Origin: Flavobacteriia bacterium
GTDB lineage: Bacteria > Bacteroidota > Bacteroidia > Flavobacteriales_D > Crocinitomicaceae
Direction: 5' to 3'
DNA: 64,000 nt
NCBI GenBank assembly: GCA_947450325.1
Contig: CANFUT010000020.1
Location: forward strand, 18,065-82,064
A program made the position numbers and the translations under genes. Position 1 is the stretch's first letter, and each line of letters starts with the position of its first letter. The notes under the pieces are model-generated. The model saw only the letters and a program-made list of their open reading frames with translations. It did no database searches and was not told where the DNA came from. Shown here piece by piece: positions 35,381 to 42,853 of this stretch.

Positions 35381-37216
35381 ATGAACGCAAGAATACTTTC
35401 TGTCATCTTTTTGATACTGACTAATGTTGGCGCAATTCAATCACAAACTGTTTCCACACAATTCGGTTCTATCCAAGGTGCTCAAAATGGAAATGTAATT
35501 CAATTTTTGGGAATTCCTTATGCGAAACCTCCTGTCAATGACTTGCGATGGAAGGCACCAGAAAATCCGAACAATTGGGTAAATACTTTAGCAACAACAA
35601 GTTTTGCTCCCGTTTGTCCACAGAAACTTTTTCAACAAGGCGATACAACTTCGACGATTGTTGGAAATGAAGATTGCTTGTATCTCAATGTTTGGACACC
35701 GCAAGTGGGCGCTGGAACGAGACCAGTTTTGGTTTTTATCCACGGAGGCGGTAATCAACAAGGAAGCGCGAATGAAGTGAATGGCGGAACGCAAATGTAT
35801 TTCGGTAAAAACATGGCGGAACGTGGCGATGCGGTAATCGTAACAATTCAGTACAGATTGGGTCCTTTGGGATTTTTAGTTCACCCAGGTTTGGAACCTG
35901 AAAATGCGAATGGAACTGCTGGAAATTACGCCGTTTTGGACCAAATTTTAGCGTTAAAATGGGTACAAAATAACATTGCTAATTTTGGTGGAGATCCGAC
36001 CAAAGTGATGATTTTCGGTGAAAGTGCTGGCGGAATAAACGTTGGAAACTTGCTCACGACACCTCTTGCTGCTGGATTGTTTCAACGTGCTTGTATTCAA
36101 AGTGCGATGCCAGTGGTAAATACTTACAGCGATTCTAAAACCAAAGGAATCAACTACGTCGCAGACTTTACAACAACAGGAAATGACGTTCAAAAAATCG
36201 CATACATGCGTTCATTGCCGAGTGATAGTTTGGTGAAATACGAAACTTCTCCCCTTTCTGGTGGCGCAGTGCAATTGGCATGGCAACCAGTCATCGACAA
36301 TTTGGTTTTTTCAAATTATCCTTTGCAAACCATTCAAAGTGGTAATTACAATAAAGTTCCTTTGATTATTGGTTCAAACGCAGATGAAATGAGTTTGTCT
36401 GCACCTCAAACTGTGCTTCCAGCAATGGTTACTGCATTGATCAACGCATCGGTTCCAGCGGCAAATCAAGCAACTGCAACTGCGCTTTATCCTCCAGGGT
36501 CAAACACAACGCAAGCCAAACAATCATATATTGGTTTGTTGACGGATTCGCAATTCACAGCTACGACAAGAAGAACAGCACAATGCGTAAGTCAAAATCA
36601 AACAGAGCCTGTTTGGAGGTATTTCTTCAGCCACAAACATACCTTGGCAGCGCTTGCAAATTATGGAAGTTACCATGGAATGGAACTTTTTTATGTTTTC
36701 AATAATTGGGAAAATGCCACTGCAGGTTCTGGAATTTTATTCAAACCAGCTGACGATTCTGTACAAGTAAATATGTTGAATTATTGGGTCAATTTTGCCA
36801 AAACAGGAAATCCAAATGGAACAGATTTGGTCGCTTGGCCGCAGTACAACGCATCAACAGATTGCTATTTGGAAATCAAAGCTACACCAAATGGTAGTCA
36901 GTGCGGATTAAGAACAGCGCAATCAGATTTGTGGGATGATGTGGTGAATTTTGTGCCTTGTACAAGTTCTTTGTCATTGGAAGAAAATGAAAATGAAGAC
37001 TTTAAAATCTATCCAAATCCAACGCAAAACATCGTTCACATAGATGCAAAATCCGGTGAATTTAAGGTTGAACTTTTCGATTTTACAGGAAAAAGCATCT
37101 TTGAAAGCACGAATGCAAAAAGCATTGATTTTGGAAATTTTGCTCCTGGAATTTATCTAATTCAGTTGCAACAAGGTGAAAAAATCTCAACTTTCAAAGT
37201 GGTAAAACAAGATTAA
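35381..37216 (+). CDS. Secreted type B carboxylesterase with T9SS type A sorting domain
   Basis: 611 aa. Signal peptide about 1-21. The alpha/beta-hydrolase carboxylesterase domain spans about 24-525: FLGIPYAKPPVNDLRWKAPE, EDCLYLNVWTP, VLVFIHGGGNQQGSA, the nucleophile Ser215 in FGESAGGINVG, and a His in YGSYHGMELFYVF. The C-terminal sorting domain starts FKIYPNPTQNIVHIDA (about 538) and ends GIYLIQLQQGEKISTFKVV plus KQD. It should be exported by T9SS and hydrolyse ester substrates outside the cell. Confidence 0.94.
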   Translation: MNARILSVIFLILTNVGAIQSQTVSTQFGSIQGAQNGNVIQFLGIPYAKPPVNDLRWKAPENPNNWVNTLATTSFAPVCPQKLFQQGDTTSTIVGNEDCLYLNVWTPQVGAGTRPVLVFIHGGGNQQGSANEVNGGTQMYFGKNMAERGDAVIVTIQYRLGPLGFLVHPGLEPENANGTAGNYAVLDQILALKWVQNNIANFGGDPTKVMIFGESAGGINVGNLLTTPLAAGLFQRACIQSAMPVVNTYSDSKTKGINYVADFTTTGNDVQKIAYMRSLPSDSLVKYETSPLSGGAVQLAWQPVIDNLVFSNYPLQTIQSGNYNKVPLIIGSNADEMSLSAPQTVLPAMVTALINASVPAANQATATALYPPGSNTTQAKQSYIGLLTDSQFTATTRRTAQCVSQNQTEPVWRYFFSHKHTLAALANYGSYHGMELFYVFNNWENATAGSGILFKPADDSVQVNMLNYWVNFAKTGNPNGTDLVAWPQYNASTDCYLEIKATPNGSQCGLRTAQSDLWDDVVNFVPCTSSLSLEENENEDFKIYPNPTQNIVHIDAKSGEFKVELFDFTGKSIFESTNAKSIDFGNFAPGIYLIQLQQGEKISTFKVVKQD

Positions 37217-37246
37217 AATTAAATTTTTTAGTCTAATTAAATATCG

Positions 37247-37254
37247 TACATTTG
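37247..37254 (+). promoter_or_regulatory. -7 element TACATTTG of the TonB-C protein gene
   Basis: Exact TAnnTTTG; leader about 35 nt to ATG 37293. Confidence 0.55.
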
Positions 37255-37292
37255 ATTAAATGCAACTTCAAAGGTTGTTCTGTTTTTAGCTT

Positions 37293-37967
37293 ATGAAAAA
37301 TTTGATTGTCTTGCTGATTGTGGGTTTATTTGCAAATTTTTTGCAAGCACAAACCACGTTTTTAGTCACTGATGGTGAAGGAATTCCAATTGTAAATGTT
37401 GAGGTCATTAGCAGTAAAACGAATATTGGCAAAACCGACAAAGAAGGAATGATTAAAGTAGCTTCTGTCAAAAAAAATGACACGATCATTTTCAAAGCGA
37501 GCAACGATTATGAGACCTATTTCTATATTGCCACTAAGAATAATCCAAAAGATTTACAAGAGATTGAATTGGAAGTGAAAACGATTGAAGAACGATTGGG
37601 CTTGGATTTCAATGTCGCTGTTCCTGAACCAGATTATAGTCAAGACGAAGAAAAAATTTATGACGCTCCAGAAGTTACCGCATCGTTTCCTGGAGGACCA
37701 GACAAAATGAATTTATACATTTCAAAGATGCTTCAAAAACCGGAGATTGAACATGACGGTAGAACCAAATTAACGTGTCATGTGAAAATGGTCGTTGAAA
37801 AAGATGGAATGTTGTCCAATACTCAAATAGTCAAAGGCGTCGCCAATTGTCCTGAATGCGACAAAGAAGCCTTACGTGTTGTGAAATCAATGCCGAAATG
37901 GATTCCTGCAATTAATAATGGTCGAAGAGTAAGATCATACTTCATCTTTCCAGTGAAATTTGATTAA
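37293..37967 (+). CDS. Secreted protein with carboxypeptidase-like and TonB C-terminal domains
   Basis: 224 aa. Signal peptide about 1-20 (LLIVGLFANFLQAQ). Residues about 22-90 look like a carboxypeptidase regulatory-like domain (LVTDGEGIPIVNVEV, KTDKEGMIKVASV). Residues about 140-224 are a TonB_C fold (TCHVKMVVEKDGMLSNTQIV, CDKEALRVVKSMPKWIPAIN, YFIFPVKF). It lacks the N-terminal membrane anchor and Pro-rich spacer of a working TonB, so it is probably not the energiser itself. Its last 4 nt overlap the end of a convergent gene. Confidence 0.82.
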   Translation: MKNLIVLLIVGLFANFLQAQTTFLVTDGEGIPIVNVEVISSKTNIGKTDKEGMIKVASVKKNDTIIFKASNDYETYFYIATKNNPKDLQEIELEVKTIEERLGLDFNVAVPEPDYSQDEEKIYDAPEVTASFPGGPDKMNLYISKMLQKPEIEHDGRTKLTCHVKMVVEKDGMLSNTQIVKGVANCPECDKEALRVVKSMPKWIPAINNGRRVRSYFIFPVKFD

Positions 37968-38335
37968 CGCACGAGATTAAAATATCCTTGGTATTTATTC
38001 TGTGACATTTTATCTGTGAAAATGTAAAAATAAGTACCGCTTTCAATCAACGTTTCAGGGTCATTTTTGCTTTTGCCTTTGACAGTGCAATTCCAATTTC
38101 CTTTGTATGGAGAAGCTTTGTAAACTTCGTTTCCCCATCTATTGAAAATAACCAATTCATTTTCAGGGAAAAAACTTAAATTTTTAACCGTAAAGAAAGG
38201 ATTGTCAGAATTTGGTGTCACCGTTTGACTAAAAACTGGAGTCAATTGAAGTGATTCTGTATTTTCTACTTGACCAATAAGATTGAAAAACACAAATGAA
38301 AAAATGAGAACAGAAAAATACTTTTTTGAGATCAT
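37964..38335 (-). CDS. Minimal protein: signal peptide plus T9SS type B (CHU_C) sorting domain
   Basis: 123 aa. A signal peptide (about 1-21, VLIFSFVFFNLIGQ) and a linker of about 20 residues lead directly into the gliding-motility-associated C-terminal domain: FPENELVIFNRWGNEVYKAS, YKGNWNCTVKGKS and SGTYFYIFTD, ending GYFNLVR. In known proteins this domain is the C-terminal sorting tag of very large type B T9SS substrates such as SprB. Here there is no cargo domain. Codon use and reading frame look normal, so it may be a truncated relic or a true miniature substrate. Convergent with the TonB-C gene (4-nt overlap). Confidence 0.75.
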   Translation of the reverse strand: MISKKYFSVLIFSFVFFNLIGQVENTESLQLTPVFSQTVTPNSDNPFFTVKNLSFFPENELVIFNRWGNEVYKASPYKGNWNCTVKGKSKNDPETLIESGTYFYIFTDKMSQNKYQGYFNLVR

Positions 38336-38556
38336 ATTTGGCGATTTAAAATTTATAGTACCACAATTTAACTAGAAAAAAGATCAATTTTAATAAGTTA
38401 ACAAAAGTAGTGATAAATAAAACAATTTCATTTCAATTAAAGCTTTGTTTATCATCAATTTAATTGAATTTTTTTAAAAATTAAACTAATTATTAAATTT
38501 CTGTAAATTGTTGATAAAGTGGTATAATTTTGTTCTTATTCCAAATTATTTTGAAT

Positions 38557-38564
38557 TATATTTG
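38557..38564 (+). promoter_or_regulatory. -7 element TATATTTG of the DksA-like operon
   Basis: Exact TAnnTTTG. The predicted start near 38568 gives a 41-nt leader containing the hairpin GAGAC-AAAA-GTCTC (38580-38593). Confidence 0.6.
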
Positions 38565-38608
38565 TCAGCAATTGTTGATGAGACAAAAGTCTCGAAAAAG
38601 TTAAAATT

Positions 38609-38989
38609 ATGTCACAAGAAAAAACAAGATATTCTGACGCTGAATTGGATGAATTTAGAATTTTGATCAACGAAAAGTTGAAAGAAGCGCAAGAAGATTA
38701 TGATATGTTGAAAAGTTCACTTTCAAACAGTGACAATCACGGAACAGACGATACAGGTCGTACTTTCAATATGATGGAAGATGGTTCTGAAACGCTTTCT
38801 CGTGAGGAAGTTGCTCAATTGAGTGCTCGTCAGGAAAAATTCATTCAAAATTTACAAAGTGCTTTGATGCGCATTGAAAATAAAACTTACGGGATTTGTC
38901 GCGTAACAGGAAAATTGATCCAAAAGGAAAGATTGCGTTTGGTTCCTCATGCTACTCTAAGCATTGATGCCAAAAATGCTCAAAAATAA
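38609..38989 (+). CDS. TraR/DksA-family protein with degenerate zinc finger
   Basis: 126 aa. The helical coiled-coil N-part (about 8-75) carries LINEKLKEAQEDYDMLKSSL, a DDTGRTFNMMEDGSETLS loop and a second helix. The C-terminal zinc-finger region reads YGICRVTGKLIQKERLRLVP, so only one cysteine remains of the four in E. coli DksA. This form is usual in Flavobacteriales. DksA-like proteins bind the RNA polymerase secondary channel. lspA begins one base after the stop, indicating an operon. Confidence 0.9.
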   Translation: MSQEKTRYSDAELDEFRILINEKLKEAQEDYDMLKSSLSNSDNHGTDDTGRTFNMMEDGSETLSREEVAQLSARQEKFIQNLQSALMRIENKTYGICRVTGKLIQKERLRLVPHATLSIDAKNAQK

Positions 38990-38990
38990 C

Positions 38991-39704
38991 ATGGTGAGAA
39001 AAAAATTAATTATTGTAGGGGCTGTCGTGGCCCTTATTTTGTTATTGGACCAAATAATCAAAATTTGGGTGAAAACGTCCGTTTCAACCATGGATCAGCC
39101 AATCAATTTAATTGGAAATTGGTTCAAAATTGTATATGTTGAAAATCAAGGAATGGCTTTTGGCACCACTTTCGGTTCAGGAATTTGGGGAAAATTGGCC
39201 TTGAGTATTTTCAGAATTATCGCTATTGGTGGAATTGGATATTATTGGTTAAAACAGGCCAAAGCAGGAATGAAAATGGAGTTTCTAATCGCCATCGGAT
39301 TTATTTTCGCTGGAGCCACTGGTAACCTCATCGATTCCATGTGCTACGATTTTATTTTTCCTTTCAAACCTTGCATGTCTTTCAATCAATTAGAAGGTTC
39401 TGGCGTTTTTGCCAACTGTGATTTCTACGGAAAAGTAGAGGTTCGACACGCTGGATTTTTACTTGGAAATGTGGTCGACATGTTTCAATTTGATTTCACT
39501 TGGCCATCTTGGATTCCATGGTTGGGAGGCAAGGATGTTTTTCCAGCAGTTTGGAACGTTGCGGATGGTTCAATTTCTTGTGGCGTCGTGTTGATTTTAA
39601 TCAGACAAAGAAGTTACTTCCCAAGAAAAAAGAAAAATACAGTTGCAATTGAAAACATTTCTGAAAATACAGAAGATGGAAATGAAACGGAAGTAATCTC
39701 TTGA
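38991..39704 (+). CDS. lspA: Lipoprotein signal peptidase (signal peptidase II)
   Basis: 237 aa, longer than the 160-170 aa of proteobacterial LspA because of the insertion and C-terminal tail usual in Bacteroidota. Four membrane helices; opening IIVGAVVALILLLDQIIKIW, then VYVENQGMAFGTTF. The catalytic aspartates are in ATGNLIDSMCYDF and GNVVDMFQFDFTWP. It cleaves lipoprotein signal peptides after lipidation; lipoproteins in this window (15453, 49314, 58330) are candidate substrates. ATG 38991 gives a 1-nt gap from the DksA-like gene; the in-frame start at 38964 would overlap it. Confidence 0.95.
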   Translation: MVRKKLIIVGAVVALILLLDQIIKIWVKTSVSTMDQPINLIGNWFKIVYVENQGMAFGTTFGSGIWGKLALSIFRIIAIGGIGYYWLKQAKAGMKMEFLIAIGFIFAGATGNLIDSMCYDFIFPFKPCMSFNQLEGSGVFANCDFYGKVEVRHAGFLLGNVVDMFQFDFTWPSWIPWLGGKDVFPAVWNVADGSISCGVVLILIRQRSYFPRKKKNTVAIENISENTEDGNETEVIS

Positions 39705-39759
39705 TTAAAAGTTTTTTACAACTGATTTAGCTGAATTCTTTTTTATTCCTTTCCTTAAA

Positions 39760-39790
39760 TTGTAATCCCTGTATTTTATAAGTATCTTTG
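39760..39790 (+). promoter_or_regulatory. Promoter of the PurF-like gene (TTG-N20-TATCTTTG)
   Basis: TTG 39760-39762 and TATCTTTG 39783-39790, spacing 20. Predicted start near 39794; leader 18 nt to ATG 39812. Confidence 0.75.
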
Positions 39791-39811
39791 CAAAAAATTT
39801 CAGGAAGAGCC

Positions 39812-41713
39812 ATGAGTGATCCGATCAAACATGAGTGCGGAATAGCACTGTTAAGATTGAAAAAACCCCTTCAATTTTATCTCGAAAAATATGGGACTGC
39901 CTTTTATGGTTTGAGCAAACTGCATCTTTTGATGGAGAAACAAATCAACCGCGGACAAGACGGAGCCGGCGTAGCAAATATTAAATTTGACATGCAACCT
40001 GGCGAGCGTTATATTTCTCGCTACCGTTCCATCGACAGCAAACCCATTCAAGACATTTTTGATCACATCAACAGTCGATTTAAACAAATCGAAGAAGAGG
40101 ATCCTTCAAAATTGAAAGATGTTGAATACTTAAAGAAAAACGCTGGATTTACCGGAGAACTATATTTAGGACATTTAAGATACGGCACTTACGGTAGAAA
40201 TAGCATAGAAAGTTGTCATCCATTTTTGAGACAAAATAACTGGATTACTAGAAATTTAGCCGTTGCAGGAAATTTTAATCTGACCAATGTTGACGAGCTT
40301 TTTGATGTACTGTTAGAAATCGGACAACATCCAAAAGAAAAATCTGACACCGTTACTGTACTTGAAAAAATCGGTCACTTTTTGGATGAAGAAAACGACG
40401 AAATGTTGCAATCTTTGACCGCACAAGGTTTCTCCATTCCTGAGATTTATGAGCGCATTGCCAAAAATTTAAACATCGAAAAAATCCTAAAAAGAGCTTC
40501 TTCAGATTGGGATGGTGGATATGCAATGGCAGGTTTATTTGGACACGGTGATGCATTTGTATTGCGCGACCCTTCTGGAATCAGACCAGCATTTTGGTAC
40601 GAAGATGAAGAAGTTTGCGTCGTAGCGTCTGAACGATCAGTGATTCAAACTGCTTTCCGTTTGAAATACGACCAAGTTCAAGAATTGACGCCAGGAAGCG
40701 CGTTGATTATCAAAAAATCAGGTGCTGTAAATGAAGTAAAAATCAACGAACCTCGTGAAAGAAAAAGTTGTTCTTTTGAGCGCATTTATTTCTCCAGAGG
40801 AAACGATATCGATATCTACAAAGAGCGTATCAATTTGGGGAAACTGGTCGTGAATCAAGTATTGAAATCTGTAGATTATGATTTAGATAATTCCGTTTTT
40901 TCATTCATTCCAAATACTGCTGAAACATCTTTTTATGGTTTGATTAAAGGATTGGAAGATTACCTTAATGATAGAAAATTTCAAGCAATTTTGGATTTGG
41001 GAGCCAATCCAACTCCAGAACAATTGAAAGAAATCATTTACCAACGAGCAAGAATTGAAAAAATCGCCATCAAAGATGCAAAATTGAGAACCTTCATCAC
41101 GCAAGATGATGCACGCGACGATTTGGTGGCACATGTTTACGATATTACCTATGGAACAGTTGTTCGGGGAAAAGACAATCTAGTTGTAATTGACGACAGT
41201 ATCGTTCGTGGAACTACTTTGAAGCAAAGTATTTTACGCATTTTAGACAGACTTGAACCTGTAAAAATCGTTGTTGTTTCTTCTGCTCCACAAATTCGTT
41301 ATCCAGATTGCTATGGAATTGACATGGCGAAAATGGGCGATTTTATTGCCTTCGAAGCTGCCATTCAATTGTTGAAAGATCAAGGAAAAGGACACATCAT
41401 TGACGATGTTTACAGAAAATGTTTGGATCAAGCCAAATTACCGAAAGAGCAAATCAAAAATTACGTCAAAGAAATTTACGCGCCTTTCACTGCGGAAGAA
41501 ATCTCCGCAAAAATCGCTGAATTATTGACGCCTGCAAACATTCAAGCAAAAGTTGAAATTGTATATCAAACAATTGAAAACTTACACGCAGCCATTCCAA
41601 ATCACTTAGGAGATTGGTACTTCACAGGAAATTACCCAACTCCAGGTGGAAATAAAGTGGTCAACCGTGCATTTATCAATTTTGTTGAAGGAAAAAACGA
41701 AAGAGCTTATTAG
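39812..41713 (+). CDS. Long amidophosphoribosyltransferase-like protein (PurF paralogue)
   Basis: 633 aa, versus about 480-510 for ordinary PurF. The N-terminus MSDPIKHECGIALLRLKKP suggests a short propeptide before the class II glutaminase nucleophile Cys9. Glutaminase features: NRGQDGAGVA, LGHLRYGTYGRN, VAGNFNLTN and SSDWDGGYAMAG. The phosphoribosyltransferase domain has VVIDDSIVRGTTLKQSILRI (PRPP loop). The C-terminal 100 residues are an added helical tail. A parallel long form exists widely in Flavobacteriales; whether it is the main PurF or a second activity cannot be told here. AGAC-heptad array B begins 2 nt after its stop. Confidence 0.9.
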   Translation: MSDPIKHECGIALLRLKKPLQFYLEKYGTAFYGLSKLHLLMEKQINRGQDGAGVANIKFDMQPGERYISRYRSIDSKPIQDIFDHINSRFKQIEEEDPSKLKDVEYLKKNAGFTGELYLGHLRYGTYGRNSIESCHPFLRQNNWITRNLAVAGNFNLTNVDELFDVLLEIGQHPKEKSDTVTVLEKIGHFLDEENDEMLQSLTAQGFSIPEIYERIAKNLNIEKILKRASSDWDGGYAMAGLFGHGDAFVLRDPSGIRPAFWYEDEEVCVVASERSVIQTAFRLKYDQVQELTPGSALIIKKSGAVNEVKINEPRERKSCSFERIYFSRGNDIDIYKERINLGKLVVNQVLKSVDYDLDNSVFSFIPNTAETSFYGLIKGLEDYLNDRKFQAILDLGANPTPEQLKEIIYQRARIEKIAIKDAKLRTFITQDDARDDLVAHVYDITYGTVVRGKDNLVVIDDSIVRGTTLKQSILRILDRLEPVKIVVVSSAPQIRYPDCYGIDMAKMGDFIAFEAAIQLLKDQGKGHIIDDVYRKCLDQAKLPKEQIKNYVKEIYAPFTAEEISAKIAELLTPANIQAKVEIVYQTIENLHAAIPNHLGDWYFTGNYPTPGGNKVVNRAFINFVEGKNERAY

Positions 41714-41714
41714 G

Positions 41715-41870
41715 AGACAATAGACTGAAGACATTAGACTCTAGACGGAAGACACTAGAAATTAAATAGGTTGTACCACGATATTTTAGGTCTTCGTCAT
41801 AAAACAAGAAGTATTATTTTAGTCAAAAATTAAAAGTCTTATATCTTGAGTCTTTCCTCTTAAGTCTTTT
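41715..41870. repeat. AGAC-heptad array B with facing complementary heptads
   Basis: AGAC occurs at 41715, 41722, 41729, 41736, 41743 and 41750, then AGAA at 41757, all exactly 7 nt apart. After about 75 nt, TCT occurs at 41837, 41844, 41851, 41858 and 41865, again exactly every 7 nt (GTCT, ATCT, GTCT, CTCT, GTCT), i.e. the same heptad on the other strand, ending in T6. The spacer triplets vary. Not coding (period 7). It begins 2 nt after the PurF-like stop codon. Confidence 0.75.
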
Positions 41871-41909
41871 TTAACAAATAATTTACATTTTAGCACGGTT
41901 TTTGTTACG

Positions 41910-41917
41910 TAATTTTG
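41910..41917 (+). promoter_or_regulatory. -7 element TAATTTTG of the histidine kinase gene
   Basis: Exact TAnnTTTG; leader about 20 nt to ATG 41941. Confidence 0.55.
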
Positions 41918-41940
41918 TACTCAAAAATCAGCAATAAAAA

Positions 41941-42831
41941 ATGAAAAAACAGACGGCATTATTCTTTTATATTCTTGGAATATATGTCGTTTTGCAATTT
42001 GCTTGGTGGGGATTTCACTTGATACAAATTACCAATGAATTGCAGGCTGTAAACGGAAAAGCCAACAACAAAGCCATCATGATTGTGGGCGAAGGTGTCG
42101 TTTTCTTTTCAATTCTACTTTTCGGACTTTGGCGAATCAAACTTTCGATCAAAAAAGACCAACAACTTTCGGAAAGACAAAGCAACTTCTTACTTTCCGT
42201 TACACATGAGTTAAAAACACCGCTAGCTTCCACAAAATTGTATTTGCAAACTTTAATTAAGCGAGATTTCTCAACTGAAAAAAGAGAAGAAATGTTGCAA
42301 AAAGCCATCATTGAAAACCAACGATTAGAAGAAATTGTTGAATCGATTTTAACCGCAACAAGATTAGAGAATCGTACTTTAAAATTGCACAAAGAATGGA
42401 TTGATTTAAATGAATTGATTCAGCAATTAATTGACAATTATAATATTACCTCAGGAAAAAATTGGATTGTATTTGAAAATCAAGTCGCAGTAAAAATTGA
42501 GGCGGATGCATTTATGATTAAAACAATCTTGAGAAATTTGATAGAAAATGGTTTGAAATATGCTTCCAATTCAGAGCAATTCACTGTCTTCTTGAAAAGA
42601 GAATTAAACCATGTAAAATTCGGAACAAAAGACAACGGTCCAGGTGTTCCTTTAGATTTACAAAAAGACATATTTAAAAAGTTTTTTCGCGTTGAAAACG
42701 AAGAAACACGCTCTCAAAAAGGAACCGGCTTGGGTTTGTTCATCGCTGCTGAATTTACCAAATTGAACGGAGGAAGATTAAATTATTATCCTAACAAACC
42801 AACTGGGTCAATTTTTGAAATAACATTATGA
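41941..42831 (+). CDS. Sensor histidine kinase (orphan)
   Basis: 296 aa inner-membrane kinase. TM1 about 7-29 and TM2 about 46-67 enclose a tiny periplasmic loop of about 16 residues, so it may sense within the membrane. No HAMP domain. HisKA with phospho-acceptor His89 in SVTHELKTPLASTK; HATPase motifs LRNLIENGLKYA, KDNGPGVPLD, KKFFRVEN and KGTGLGLFIA. No response regulator gene is adjacent; gpmI follows after 22 nt. Confidence 0.93.
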   Translation: MKKQTALFFYILGIYVVLQFAWWGFHLIQITNELQAVNGKANNKAIMIVGEGVVFFSILLFGLWRIKLSIKKDQQLSERQSNFLLSVTHELKTPLASTKLYLQTLIKRDFSTEKREEMLQKAIIENQRLEEIVESILTATRLENRTLKLHKEWIDLNELIQQLIDNYNITSGKNWIVFENQVAVKIEADAFMIKTILRNLIENGLKYASNSEQFTVFLKRELNHVKFGTKDNGPGVPLDLQKDIFKKFFRVENEETRSQKGTGLGLFIAAEFTKLNGGRLNYYPNKPTGSIFEITL

Positions 42832-42853
42832 TATTCAATAATTTAAAATACTT

